Origin: Heliopora coerulea
Lineage: Eukaryota; Cnidaria; Anthozoa; Scleralcyonacea; Helioporidae
Reading direction: 5' to 3'
DNA length: 64,000 nt
Assembly: GCA_030142905.1 (NCBI GenBank)
Contig: JASJOG010000052.1
Coordinates: 1,383,001-1,447,000 of the forward strand
Numbering within the stretch: position 1 is the stretch's first letter; each line of letters begins with the position of its first letter. Both the position numbers and the translations under genes were made by a program. Below, in pieces: positions 1-18,025 of this stretch. The notes below the pieces were generated by a model that made no database searches, was not told the origin of the DNA, and saw only the letters and a list, made by a program, of their open reading frames with translations.

Positions 1-10
1 AGGGAAGTAG

Positions 11-5308
<5,298 letters not shown>

Positions 5309-5435
5309 AACGTTGCCTGTTTGAACTTTACTCCTTTAGTTAAACAGTTGTAGCAGGAAGGCGTGACTGCCGTGTGTTAGAAAACTACGAAGATTTGACT
5401 CGTGTGCCTTTTGTCATAAATGAATGATAGTATTC

Positions 5436-5441
5436 AATAAA
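5436..5441 (+). promoter_or_regulatory. GAPDH polyadenylation signal
   Basis: A canonical AATAAA lies 128 bases after the GAPDH stop codon, a normal distance for a short animal 3' UTR. Confidence 0.75.
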
Positions 5442-6149
5442 GTTTCTTGAAGGAAAACATGAGATTCTTCATTGCTACCGTGAAGGAGAGCTGAGAACGT
5501 ATTAACTGCCCGGTTCACCTTATACATCTGCTGAATACAACTACCAGAATGCCTCTCACAATCTTGTTTGTAACGTTAATCGTAGCAATTGTCTTTTCAT
5601 TCGCTTTGGGAATTCAGTGTTTGCATGAAAATAGAAAAACCGCAAAGTTTTTTGGTAGTTTTATTCAGCTGACGTTCTAAGGGGAACCAGACATTATTTA
5701 AAAAATACTGTAGATTTGATAGCTGCTAACAACACTGTTGCGAAATCCCAAGATCTTAAATTAACGTGTGAAAAATAGACCACGCGATTTTGAAGGAGCC
5801 AATAAAGGCCTGGGGACTTCGATCATTAACGTGTCAGGCTCCCTGCAATGACTCCAACCACCCAAGAAAACTGACAGGACTACGTAATTTATTTATAAAA
5901 AGTCGACTGTACTTTCCAGAATACTTCGTCTGCCACGTATCTGGCTTGGTCATCGAGAATGAGAACCGACAACTTGGCCCGACTGTTCAAGACCTTATCT
6001 GTTTCATGTTAACAGGCGTTTTTCAGCAGTTCTTTGGTTAGGTTGTGACCCGCGGTATTGTTTGATAGCGGTAGTTTTCACTATACGTCTAACATCGAGC
6101 AATTTTGCTAGTGGGAGGACAGAAGGATTCTCAGAATAAGAGCCAAAAG

Positions 6150-7487
6150 ATGGCGTCAAATTCTGAAAAGGAATTTGAAGGCACCGTAAAGTCATACGAC
6201 AATGAAAGCAAAGCTTTCTCCAAAGAGTTTGGTAAGGTCAGGGAAAATGGGAGAGCAGACAGTGATAGAGACCCAAGTGAAAGCAATGCGGAGAGTTCAG
6301 TGATTGGTGGGGATCAATCTAAGAGTGATGAAAATTTAGACTTTATTGCAGACGGTAGACATTCACAGACAAGTCACTCGAGAAGCGAGCCCGGTCTGTT
6401 AGGTAATCACTTGGGATTAGATATGAACAAAGTCAAAGAAGAGTACGCTTTAGTTGACAAAACACAAGAAGGCTTCGAGCATGACAGGACATTGAAAGAT
6501 GACAAGATACTGATGGAAAATAAAAGAAGCTCAACTGATCCAAGTCAGAAAGCTATTGAAGAATTCCGTGATAAGCTTCTTGAGGAAGATCAGGTTTTAT
6601 CAGAATCGCTGACGCGCGTGGGGAGTCCCACAGACAGGTCAGACTTGGTTGATTTTGAGTCGAAGAATGCCTGTCAGTTGAAATGTGAGCAGGATCCCAA
6701 AGAGAAGGCGTTGAGATATTTGGAAGAAAGTGGTGTACTAAGGATGTTCCAGGTAGGATGACCGACGTCTAGTTGTATCTTTGAAGTAGATATTGGGCAG
6801 GTTTTGAACCGCGAACTAGGCACAAAATCTAGAGAAGATACTCCAATTGATCGGTATGTATTATGTTGACTCAATTACTGGTCACAAATCTTGTCACTTA
6901 GCAACCGAAAGTTAAGGACTTAAAGGAGTTGCAGCAAAAATGGGTTTAAGGATATTTTTGTCTAATCAGATGAATCAGTCGTACTCAGATGACTCAAACG
7001 AGGTAGATCCGAGCGCATTTCAGAATTATGTTCAGGGTAACATGAAGAGAAAACATGATTACTCTATTTCGAACTCTCATCTTCGGGGTAACCGCACCTC
7101 AAACCTGGCAGTCCAATTACCGAGTTAACTAGGAACTGCAGGATTCAATTTAGCGGGGTCATGTCAGAAAATGCAGCCGCAAGAAGATTAATTTTAAATT
7201 TGGCTGACTGATTTCTGCCACTTACGCCAAAATTTCCTCTAAGGTTTAGCAAATTGAAAGCTAACTGGAATCTGAATAGATCCTTGTTGTCGCAGATTTT
7301 TGAAGGTTAATTTATTCTCAAGACTACTTTTAGATATGGACACTAATATGAAGACATTTACACTTCTCTCTTGTCTCAGAATTTGGCAGCGGGAATCGTA
7401 CATGATCGACCCGAGAAACCATTACAATATATGATCAACAGTCTGGAGCAGAAAAAGAGGCAGGACTGGCGAGACTCTCAGAGCTGA
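6150..7487 (+). CDS. Protein with C-terminal RII-alpha/Dpy-30-like domain (2 exons)
   Basis: Exon 1 is 6150-6752 and exon 2 is 7380-7487, phase 0, giving about 236 residues. I chose ATG 6150 because it sits in a good context (AAAGATGGCG); an in-frame ATG at 6105 is less likely. The first 185 residues are low-complexity, acidic and rich in Ser, Asp, Glu and Lys, probably disordered. The end reads KALRYLEESGVLRMFQ joined to NLAAGIVHDRPEKPLQYMIN and a basic tail. That is the helix-turn-helix pattern (Y-L-x3-G-x-L-x2-F-Q, then I-V-x2-R-P-x2-P-L-x-Y-M) of the small dimerisation/docking domain used in PKA regulatory subunits and many sperm and cilium proteins, for example TEX55. Function is inferred only from this domain. 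No clear poly(A) signal was found. Confidence 0.75.
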
Positions 7488-7861
7488 ATTCGAAGTATCA
7501 GGGATTAGGGAATATGTCAAATCACAGTCACTCCTGCCGTTGCCATTAAAGAAATTGGATAAGTACAACTCTCCAGTGAATGTTATTGCATGGTGTGAAC
7601 GAAACTGAACCCAAAAAGCGAGACAGAATTCCTGTAACGTATATAATATTTTAACGAAGATACGTAGAATATATTTTTTTTCTATGGATTGTCGAATCAT
7701 TTCTAAATTATAAGGGATAACTTCGATTAAAAATCATTTAAATCCTTTCTGCGTCCATTTACGTGTGAAATCATCAGTGTGTGAGAGACATCAGCAACAA
7801 ATGAGGGCAAAGGAAGTTCTCGGTTTGAAGACTGGTCACGAAAGAACCTGCAAAATCCAAG

Positions 7862-10800
7862 ATGGCGTCGTTTCCTGTTGATAATTCTCGTGTCAAGGTA
7901 AGAAAGCTGGCTTTTTGCAGTTGAAAAGGTGACGGAAGTTTTATCATAACGAAACCCCATTACTTTCTAGGGAACTGTGATAAGAAAGGCGATAGTTTTT
8001 GGTAATTTATCACAGTATTTTGGTAAGAAACGAGAGTCGGATGGTCACACACATTCGTGGACTTGTTACATAAAATCTTTCGACAATGAGGTACGGCAAG
8101 GAACAGCTGGTTGGTTCGTTGTAGTTTAAGAAAAAGAAAAATTATATTTGCTGTGAGCTAAATCTTAGGGTTTAATAATCTGATATAAATTAACCTAATA
8201 ATGGTGTATCGAAAGTATGGACCGATTCAATCTCAGCAATTGGACATGAGTAACTACATAGGAAAATAATAAAACAGGCAATTATAATGGTTGTTTGCCA
8301 TGATTAACTATGGTTCATTGCTGAGAGGAAACCTTTCTCTTGAGTAATGTATTGGGACTAATGCTAAGGTGTAGTTCATTGAGGTGGGTGTGAGAGGTGG
8401 TATGGAATTACTGAATGATGGTTAGAGGGAATGGAGTGTAGAGATTAGTTTGCTTGGGAGTATTCCTGGGGATGGTTTTTAAGGGAGAATTCATCAGGGC
8501 CATCTTGAGTGGTTAGTAGGGGATGAATTTGGGGAAGGTTGGTATTGAAAAAACATAAGAGGCTAACAAATTGGCAGAAAAAGAATAATAGCAATGGCAG
8601 ACAGGAAGGAATGCTTGGAATGGTTAACTCATTAAGGAGAAGCACTTGTCCCTTTGATGAGTAAAATCACCTGGTGTAAGCCAGAGTAAAATGCACCCTT
8701 GCCCATTAATGGGTTAATATAGAGCAATGCTGGAGAAACAGTAATTTATAAACTAAGAAACATTCTGTAATAGTATGCTGCTCAAGGTTAGTATCCAGTT
8801 TCCCTCTCAATGTGCAGGGTGTATAGCTGTGACAATACAGTATGTAAAGCCAGAGAACACTGCATATCATTTAGATAGGTAGAACAAACCTTTGTGATCC
8901 CACGTAAGAAACTGCTCACGATGACTTTGTAAAAATACTTTCCATTATCAGGACATGTCTTCCTACATAAAGAAAGTACAGTTCAAGTTGCATGAAAGTT
9001 ATGCCAATCCAACAAGAGGTAAAATAATCCAAAATAAATTGCACTTCAGTGCGATTTATTTTATGCTGGGTAATATAATTTTTTGTAGGGTTTACTGAGA
9101 TATATTTGCAAAGCACTTTAATAACTGTGTACAATCAGGCATACTCATATTTGTATATCATTGCAACTTCCCCTCTTTCCTATCACTGGTTGTCTTACAT
9201 AATACACATTGTAATAGTATAGCTACATAAATATCATGGCTTCATAGTATTGTACAAATTAACTTCCTGGGTACCAAGAGTGTTTGGGATAAGTCATTAA
9301 TGCTTGGGACTCCCCTTGGCCACTACAAGAGGACATCAAGTATTCACAGTCCTGCAACTGTATGTGCCTTTTGGCCCTGTGTATGCATATTTGTTAGTAA
9401 TAGTAGGAACATGTCCCAGGCACCATGACTAGTGGGGAAAGGTTTGCAAAATCAAGGCAAGCAAAGCTATTACAATCACAAAATGTAAGGCATTATGTAT
9501 TGAATGATGACTGATGGCCAAAATGGAATGCAGAATATTTTAAACAATTTAATTATTTTCCAAGATATGCATGAAATGCACCACTTTTGTCATCACAATG
9601 CTCTTGAACTATTGAGATCAGGGGGATGGAAGCTGGAAGGGTGCCAATGTTGGCCTTGTCCCCAGGTACCAGAAAACCTTCCCACACTTTAGTATTGTAC
9701 TAATATTTCAATATATCAATTGAATAGTGTTGTGTGTCCCAAGTGACTAAATCAGTTTGAACTATACTCAGTCATTCACTGAATTTGGTTCTGACATGTC
9801 AGAAGCTGTATTCATCAAACAAGGCTTATTTGCTTTCCTCTTTTACAGTGATTACTAAGCCTCCATATGAAGTACATGAAACTGGATGGGGTGAATTTGA
9901 AATACAGATTAAAATTTATTTCATGGATCCACAGGAAAGACCAGTAAGAACATTACAGTTCTTATGATATTTATGGCATCATTACTAATGGCTGTGATGA
10001 CAATTTAAAATCATATCACTGTATGCAATGAAATCTCCATGTAAGGTTGTCACAACAAGTACCTGCTGTCCATTGTGAAGAAGTTTTACAATGCTCAATC
10101 TATTTCTTTTACTGGTAATTTAACCTACTCCTACTAAGACTTGGCACAGTTGGCACTTGTGATAAAAATTGTTTGCCATAACCCAGTTTAAAATAATGCA
10201 AGCACCGGCAGACAAACTTTTTAACCTATTCCTCATAAGACCTATTGGTACCCTTTCCTCCATTCATAACAATAGGCCAGGATTAGCCAAAATAAAAGAA
10301 TGAAGGTTGTCTCAGCAGCAGTTGGTTAAGATGGTATATTTTGGTAAGTAATTAGGATTCTGAGGGCCATGTAAATATGGTAAAAGTAGGAAAACATTTT
10401 TGGCAAAAGACCACAATCTTTCACAGTGTCGATTTTCCAAATGAGAACAGTAATGCACTCTGTTTCCCAATGCTAAAATGGGGGAAGTTTGAGCAAATTT
10501 ACCTATCAAAAAGAAGCAGTGAGGAATCATTCTAACATAAAGTTATGCTCTACATTTCCCTCTTCCCTAGGTCACCCTTTACCATCTTCTTAAATTGTTT
10601 CAAACTGAAGCTGCTTTAGCATCTGGGAAGAAAAGTTTGGTTTCAGAATACTATGATGAAGTTGTAAGTAAAAAAAATGGCAAAATGATCTCTTCATGTA
10701 CACACCTGGGTTTTCTATTGTTGAGTGCTTTTTTTTTTTTAACCCATTCTAGGCCAAAATGGCCATGCGACATCTGATTCCATCTTAGACAGGAATGTGT

Positions 10801-11802
10801 TACCAGTAAATAATTTTCAAAGTGTCCATAGGAGTATAACCAGTTACTGTATTCAGATGTACTGTTAATCTGGTGATTCAGTTTGTGTAAATACTCATCC
10901 AATGTTGATTTATATATTTCACTTATTTATTCATCTTATGCAGGGCTATTGCCATGCCAGTTGGGGCCCAACCAGCCTCTAAGATGGCTGGATGCTATGT
11001 CAACTTCTGATTTGCAATACTTAAAAACATGTATAGAGTGACAAGGATTTTTATTATAGTTAATAAGTTCAAAAAATAAAATGGCAACCAGCTCTTTTCC
11101 GAGGCCCACAAGAACCTTGCTCAGTGCTGATAGAGCACTTTTTAGAGTTAGCATTGCTAAATTATGCTGAATTTTTTCCCTCTAAAATTGTGCGACAGAT
11201 ATTTCAGGATCCAACACAGATGATGCATCAATGTCTCCTAAGTGCCAGGCAGTTACCATTCAGCAAGCAAGATACTGACTGTAAGTTTGACTGGGAAGAA
11301 GTTGCTTCTGTCTCCTTAAACCTTCATTGTGAACATGATATGTTTGCTGTGTGGCCTATGTTTTCTGTATAAGTTGACAAATTTTAGCCAGAAATTTTCT
11401 AAACTGGTTCAGAGTTTAAAAGTACATGCAGGTGCCTTAGCAGGGTTATGATAGACCTCACTCCTTCATAGTGCTAAGGGAAATAATTATTTTCCCCCTA
11501 AAATTGAGCAGCCTCGTCCATTTTGCTTGGTTGGACCATCAGTTGAGGGGTGGATTTTGCATCCTGAACCCTGACTAAAGAATGGAGTTTATCTTCTCAC
11601 TTTAGGGGGTGAAAAAGAGAAAAAGACACTTGATGCTATTGCTAATGCACGTCAAAAGATTAGCAGGGAGATCAGTGAATTGAATGAACGCTTAAAAGCT
11701 AGCAAAGATGCCATCCATCATTTTCAAAAAGAAATACAGAAAGTTGAAAAGGAGCAGGATGAAGATATGAAAATACCATCTGTAAGTGGAAGCATGAGTT
11801 GA
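7862..11802 (+). CDS. YEATS4: YEATS domain-containing protein 4 (GAS41), 7 exons
   Basis: This chromatin reader of acylated histone H3 lysines is a subunit of the SRCAP/TIP60 complexes in the nucleus. Exons: 7862-7897, 7971-8090, 8952-9018, 9849-9943, 10571-10663, 11199-11280 and 11606-11802. All introns are GT-AG and phases agree, giving 229 residues against about 227 in human. The YEATS domain shows [52 protein letters not shown] and [18 protein letters not shown]. The Tyr of HESYANP and the Trp of TGWGEF form the acyl-lysine cage. The last exon is an alpha-helical coiled coil ([15 protein letters not shown]), as in the family. Near the stop, TCTGTAAGTGG is a strong unused splice donor. The start ATG overlaps the promoter-proximal AAGATGGCG context. 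Confidence 0.96.
8650..8697 (+). repeat. Dispersed repeat core (TCTGGCGTTAGCC family), copy 2
   Basis: Reads GATGAGTAAAATCACCTGGT then GTAAGCCAGAGTAAAATG, a diverged copy of the family, in YEATS4 intron 2. Confidence 0.6.
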
Positions 11803-11995
11803 AGAAGGAAGGACATTACAGCTCATTGCTGAACAAGTAAAGGCACCAAGAATATATATGTCCTTTTACACTTCCTTGGTTTCTCAAGTTGTTGGTTGAA
11901 AGACTGATCCAGTGATTGCAGTTAACCACTGTAGAACTATTTTACATCAACCACAGACAAAAGTGCAGTGAAAAAAGGTTCTCGAAGAACAGATA

Positions 11996-12001
11996 AATAA
12001 A
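11996..12001 (+). promoter_or_regulatory. Probable YEATS4 polyadenylation signal
   Basis: AATAAA lies 194 bases after the YEATS4 stop, in an A-rich stretch, about 830 bases before the convergent ELP5 stop codon. Confidence 0.5.
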
Positions 12002-12352
12002 AAAACTAGGAAGACATTATTAGCCTTCTCAAGTTGTTTGGAAAGGGAATGTCATTGACCTTTAACAGCGTGTGAGAGTTGCATTGGTCAACTAGATACC
12101 TGGGATTGTTCTAACAGACTCTTTGAAGAAATATTTGTGAGAACAACAACAACAAAAAATCATGTGCCAGTACACCCATAAACAAATCTAAAGGTGAATA
12201 TCCTTATTATAAAAGATTTGTGGAAAGTGACAATGTTAAAAAATACACAAATCATGCCAAGAGTTAGAAACTGTGATATGTACATTAATCAACCAATAGA
12301 AGGAACATATCCTTTGTAGTCCTAATTAACCAGCCAGTTTTACACTTGTACA

Positions 12353-12474
12353 AGTATAGAATACTGCATAGTTGGTGATGAGGTAAAAAGTTAAAAGGTT
12401 CATAACTAACGTACTTGATCTCAAGATATTCTTTGACATCAGTTACAGCAGTTATCAATCTTTTAACTTTTTAC
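12353..12474. repeat. Short palindromic insertion with 14-bp target duplication
   Basis: The element carries GTAAAAAGTTAAAAGGTTCA and its imperfect inverse near 12440-12474. It is flanked by identical TTTACACTTGTACA at 12339-12352 and 12475-12488, which I read as a target-site duplication. A related copy lies at 57718-57900. It falls in the spacer between YEATS4 and ELP5. Confidence 0.7.
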
Positions 12475-12830
12475 TTTACACTTGTACACATTTGCAATTA
12501 CCAGTACTGCACTGATAGCTGATATTTCCTTGAATTTGACTTAATTCAAAAGACAGATATTAATGGTTATGAGCTGTAAAGACTAATTTAAATGAGGTTC
12601 CTTTTAGAACTGTATTCTAGCTAAAAACCAGACAATATTACTCAATATATGAAGGCATCAACAGGTGACATACTCAGCAGACAAAATTTACCCAGTGTGC
12701 AAGTTCAGTAGTTTAATGTAATCCATGGATAGCATTATAAACCTAAATTGTCCTCTTGAAAATCTATTTACTGTAACTGTACTAACACTATACCATGATA
12801 GAAATCCAATTCTTGAAGCTCATACTGTTG

Positions 12831-15800
12831 TCAAATGTTAAGGTCATCATCTGGATCTTCTTCGTCTATGTCATCAGCATCATCAGCTTGGTAAAAGATC
12901 TGACTCTTCTTTCCTAATTCCAGTTGGGTCTTCTTTATCTTCTCATTCAGTATGTAAGGAAGTTGTAAGTTTGACCGAGCTTCCTTCTGCTGTTCAGTTA
13001 AACTCAAGTTGAAAGTCAAGTCTGATGTAACATCAGACTTTCAAAGAGAAAAAAAGTATATTAAAATATTGTTATGATGCTGACCTAACTGAACACTTCA
13101 ATGAAAAATGTCATTGCAATGCTTCTTTTGATCTCTATTAGCTAGGACAACCTGGAGGACTTGGTTGCCTGGTGGACAACCATCAAAAAATTTTAATTTT
13201 AGAACACCAATTAATTTTACAAGCATTGAAAAAACAAAATTGCCTCAATCAATGAAGGAAGTTTTCAGTTAAGTAGTGTGACAAGAGATCTGTGATAAAG
13301 AACAAATGTTTAACTGCAAACATTTTGAAAGCTTCAACTTACAGTTTCTGATGCTACCAGTTTAGACTGTTCATTCTTTTCCTCACTTTTAGCTGGAACT
13401 ATTTTAATTTTGGAATTATTCTCAATTTTGTAACATTCTTTCTGTAAAAAGGAGAAACCAAGCAGGCAGTTAACTGAGATGTGGTGCTTGTTGGAATCAC
13501 TGAAACAAAAATTTGGCACAGCCTGAATTTTTTGTTTCTAATGAAACTGAAACATTTACCTTCCTTTGAATTTTACCAGACTTTTTTCTGTGGGTTATGT
13601 TAAAATAACCATCAGCATCTTCTAAACAAGAGAGCATTATATGAAGTAAATTAGAATTTTTAATAAACTACATTGAAGGATTTGGCCTAGTCAAATACAC
13701 ATTGTATGTAGTTTCTTGAGCACAGTATCATACTAAAGATTGTTTCCCAATATGGCAAATACTAGCTTAGAGAAGTAAACTAAACTGGCATCTTCCAGCC
13801 TAGTTATTTTATTAACCCTTCTGATGTCTAGTGTCAGAAGCGATTACCAGCCAACAATTTCAAAAAGGAAAAAGATTTGAGTTTTATATCAAAATGAAAG
13901 ACAAATAAAGGACATGATATTTCAAGTTTATTATAAACTCATTGTCGAACCTAAACTGAGTTTGTAATAACTCAGAATATCACCTTTATATGTCTTTTGT
14001 CTTGATATAAAACTCAAACCTTGGGTTTACAGGATGTTTTTATTTGGAATTTGGTTTATTTTTTTACTTAATTAGTGTTGGCTATTCTTGAATTATCTCT
14101 TACAGTTTTATTTTGATCATTCTACCTAAACTCTTAAAGAATCTTCATTAATCATTTGATCCCAGTTTGCAGTAGCCATTTAAATAAGATAATAAAAAAA
14201 GGCTTAATGCAGCTTAGTTTTAGACCTCAAACTGCTGTAGCAAAGTCTGTAAATTTGGTAAGTTGACGAACATGGATCAAAATAATTTAAGACAAATGGA
14301 ATGTTATACTTCCTTTAGTCTGGCATCAATAATTGGAGGCACAGTAACTACAGTACCAAGTTATAAGTACCTATGGCATCCCTTTAATCTGGACAATTTT
14401 TCTCAGTTACATGTTTGGTGTTGGTAGGATAGCCAAATATATCAGACTGGGCCAACCTATTTTAGTGGCAACAAGCAGATGCTGATTATACCTTTGGGGT
14501 TTCTTGTCCTCTTTTGAAGTTCTATGATGGTTGAAGCTTGATAGTTAAATGAAGCCAAAATGTTGTCATCATGCAAATCACAATGGACCAATGCTACTGT
14601 CTGAATTACTTCACATGCTAATAAAAAAAAGGAAAACAGAGGATGGCAGGCAATGTTAAAAACTTAGATGAACTATTGTGCAGTAGCTGCATCCACATAT
14701 TTATTATGACTTTTTTTTTTTTGCTTTCTCAGGAATTCATTTTATATGATCCTGATTATGAATTCTTGCAAATTGTAATTCAGTTTCAGCACATCAACTG
14801 CCTAATTTGAAAGACAAATTTTGACAAGAAATTAAAACAACTTTGCAATCTCATGTTGGGGTAATGCTCCAGTACTAGATTAGACATCAAAATTTTTCCA
14901 AAGTGAATAATATTTACAAACATACCTGGGGTTTTCCAATGCATAGCTTCAAAAACATCTTGTGATACCAGTGAGATATCCTGGTGAGCCAGAAGACTGC
15001 TAAGAGAATTAATTATTATTCCTAATTTAGCTGGCTTGTCTGAAAAAAAAATATAAAAGCTAATCAGGATAAGATCTATGAGTCTGGGTGGATGGATATG
15101 TCACACAAGATTTAAGTTTCATTGTTAAAGTACAATAAAACCATAGTTCTTGCTCTTTTAATGAATATGGTATTGAGAAATCAAAGCTTTCACTAACTTC
15201 TAACTTGAAGTCTTGTGTTAAAGAATAAAATAACATGGGGATAGCCAAATTGAAATGGTAAAGTTGTGCTCCAGTAAGAAATGAGTTAACTATTACCACA
15301 ATCAGAACAATGACTGAACTCAGGTAGTCTTCAAAATTTTTTTTCCAAATTTCCAAAACATTTTAAAACAAGTTATTGCTCAGCTTGACAACAATCTTTG
15401 CATATAAATGGTCACATTTGCTTGCATCATAAGTACCCTGTACTATAATTTACAATGTGCGGGGGTCCAGTGTAGATAGCTTCGATAAAACACCAGCATC
15501 CTTGAGGTTTTTACACTATCCAAAAGATAGAAAAAAAAGCTTCTGAGAAGCTTTTTTTCTATCTTTTAGATAGTGTAAAAACCTCAAGAACGTCACTATA
15601 ATTTACAACATTCAGGTCTGCCTAATATCAATGGTTACTGCAGCTTGCCAGATATCAGAAAATGTTTCAACATTTGTGAAGAGTTATCCCACCTGAAAGT
15701 TTTTTTAGACTTTCTTCACTTTCATTCACTTTATCTAATGTTGTCTTTAAATAAAAAGGTGTGTTGAGGGATTCTGGACTTGAACATCTAGGAAAAAAAA

Positions 15801-17901
15801 ATCCAGAAACTTACCAAATAAAAGTTTTTAACAATGATTATTGTGTAAGATTATTATCCTAGATGTTAAATATTAACAATATTATATACACTTTCATTCA
15901 AGAAATGAAGGGCAGTAATACTCAACTATTAATATTCTAAACTCTCTCCATCATCTATTTTCTAAAAATTACCCAAGTATAGTATCCAACATACTTGTCT
16001 TTATTCCAGTTCAAAGGATCTGAGAATCCATCATGACAAAATAACCTATAATGAAAGAATCCATTAATGTTTTTATAACTACATGTACATCAAATAACAA
16101 TCATAATTAAAGATGAGGGATGCCTATGAGGATTATTTCAGGAATATGACTGCCACATTAAATCACAAAATTCATGTGAAAACTGCTAAAATAAATCCTT
16201 AACCAATTAATAAATGAATTACCCTATATTAGTTAAGTACTATGTATTTTCAATAGTTACATTGCTTTGCAGGTATTTCTTTATTTTAAAACAAACTGTT
16301 GCTACCATTTGAAACCTGAGCTGGTCAAGGAATTATTTTACTTCAAATTACTCATAAGCCCCAGCTCAGTATTACTCAGTTTGTAAGTCTAGATGTATCC
16401 ATACCTGTGCTGATTGTTTAACTCTGATTTGAAATTTCTTGGTTGTTCGTCAAAAAGGAATGCAATAACAGCATTAAATCTACAAATAATTACAACCAGT
16501 TCTAGACTTTGAAAATGAATACAAATTAAAACATTACTTTGCAGGGATATCTGATGTAATATCTCAAGATATTACTTAAGAACAGAGGACAGATAAGTCT
16601 CATTTGGAAGATATGTCTAGCAAAATAAGTCACTGAAATTTTTAGTTTTATATTTTCCTTAGCTTTGAAGTTCTTATGAGTTTTTTTATGTGGTTACTTT
16701 ACAAATAGAAAGTGGTGAATATTCCCCCATCGTCTCATCTACCAACAGAAACACTTGAAAAAGAGGGGAAGAATTCTAGATAGCTGTTCCACAACTACTT
16801 TTTATTCTTCTAAGATTTCACTTTCAACTCTCTAATGTCATGTAAACAAAGAATATGCCTTCTGTCAATTAAACGATAAAACAGAAACTTTTCTAAACTG
16901 TGAGCATTTACCTGTTTAGCAATCCCTGTGTTATGTATTTCAATAAACAATCTCCTCTATGATGGACCGTATCTGCAAATGCATACAGAACCAGACCTAA
17001 ATCTGAGGCAACATGATATTGAAAAAGCTATACTGTACTCTACTGTATGATAATTATGCCATGTAGTATTGCAATTTCAGTGCCATAACAGTTACTTATT
17101 CAATGAGTTTGTCATTAACTGGATTTCTGTAACTAAACTTCATGGTTGGAAAGACACCCTTTAGTAATAACAATAAGAAATATGTTCCCAAAAAATATCT
17201 GAGAAAAAAGGACATGGGATTAAATGATGAAGTAAGTATATCCCACAGTAAAATGCATACAAATGAATCATGTTTTTATTTTTTATTTTTCTCAGATGTT
17301 GGTTCTTCAGCCTATCTGCCTTGTTCTGAGTAATTTTGGACAGTTATCACAAAGTTGGTTTCCATACACTAAAAAACATTTTTGTAAATAGTGGTTTCTA
17401 GCATGAATTCTGGTAATTTTTATACTGTTTTGTACAGCTCTCATCCAAATTATACCAATAAATTGGGCAACACAAACACACGTGCTTGCCTGTAAAAAAA
17501 TGTCAGAAGTATTTTTAAAACGCTTCGTAAGTTTTGATATGGAGAAACGACGATGCATTGTGCGATTACTGTACTTTAATACTCACAATTTGTTTGGTTC
17601 TAAATGAAAGGCAGGGAAAGCAAGGGATAATTCAGAGGTTGAGCCCTTGGGGTTAAGACTCAAACACTGCGAAGTGTTACTATGTCAATGAACTGCGGGT
17701 CCAAAACCCGAAAATAACTACAGCATACTCCAAGATAACAGCACATTTCAAAAGAATCAAAACGTTTATAGTTTCAATATATGGATGCAGTACTAAAACG
17801 AATAACTTCTGATATATCTTGAGTATTTTAAGGTTGGAAAACTTACCATGTAAAACAATAAAACGACTCTGTTCCTTTCCATTTACCAGTTCATCCAACA
17901 T
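12831..17901 (-). CDS. ELP5: Elongator complex protein 5 (10 exons)
   Basis: This is a subunit of the Elp456 arm of Elongator, needed for modification of wobble uridine in tRNAs. Exons in coding order: 17901-17847, 16972-16912, 16479-16405, 16045-15995, 15787-15693, 15039-14926, 14617-14492, 13621-13560, 13441-13343 and 13037-12831. Phases join perfectly to give 314 residues (human about 316). The N-terminus MLDELVNGKEQSRFIVLHDT leads into HHRGDCLLKYITQGLLNR. The middle has SDPLNWNKD, LGIIINSLSSLLAHQD and TVALVHCDLHDDN, a RecA-like ATPase fold without Walker A, as is known for ELP5. The C-terminus reads LTFNLSLTEQQKEARSN and ends in the acidic signature ADDIDEEDPDDDLNI. It is convergent with YEATS4 and divergent from CFAP107. 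Confidence 0.95.
13874..14019. repeat. Inverted repeat in ELP5 intron
   Basis: GTTTGAGTTTTATATCAA-type arms face each other: TTTGAGTTTTATATCAAAAT on the left and TTGATATAAAACTCAAA on the right. Inner pairing continues through AAAGGACATGATATTTC and AACTCAGAATATCACC. It is a probable MITE-like foldback without an ORF. Confidence 0.7.
15501..15588. repeat. Near-perfect hairpin, about 41-bp arms
   Basis: The left arm starts CTTGAGGTTTTTACACTATC and the right arm ends GATAGTGTAAAAACCTCAAG. The loop is only a few bases around TCTGAG. It sits in the ELP5 intron between the exons at 15039 and 15693. Confidence 0.85.
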
Positions 17902-17986
17902 GACTTTTCAAAAAAAATAATTTACCACTCACTCCCGCTCACGCGCGCTAAAATGCCCGCTGAAAGGTCACACTGTTGGCTCAGAT

Positions 17987-18001
17987 GTTTCTCATAGCAA
18001 C
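17987..18001 (+). promoter_or_regulatory. X-box-like RFX site 1
   Basis: GTTTCTCATAGCAAC is an imperfect inverted repeat close to the RFX consensus GTTNCC-N-GGNAAC, with two changes. It lies 85 bases before the CFAP107 start. Confidence 0.5.
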
Positions 18002-18010
18002 CGTAGTTAC

Positions 18011-18025
18011 GTTTCCAATGGCAAC
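18011..18025 (+). promoter_or_regulatory. X-box-like RFX site 2
   Basis: GTTTCCAATGGCAAC matches both half-sites (GTTNCC and GGNAAC) with a 3-base spacer. It lies 61 bases before the start codon of a ciliary gene, the typical place for an RFX-controlled X-box. Confidence 0.65.

Noticed and set aside
17307..17558. An extra ELP5 exon in the 17.3-17.6 kb frame
   Set aside because: The exons at 17847-17901 and 16912-16972 join directly in phase (GAT codon split) and match the family, leaving no room for an additional coding exon.
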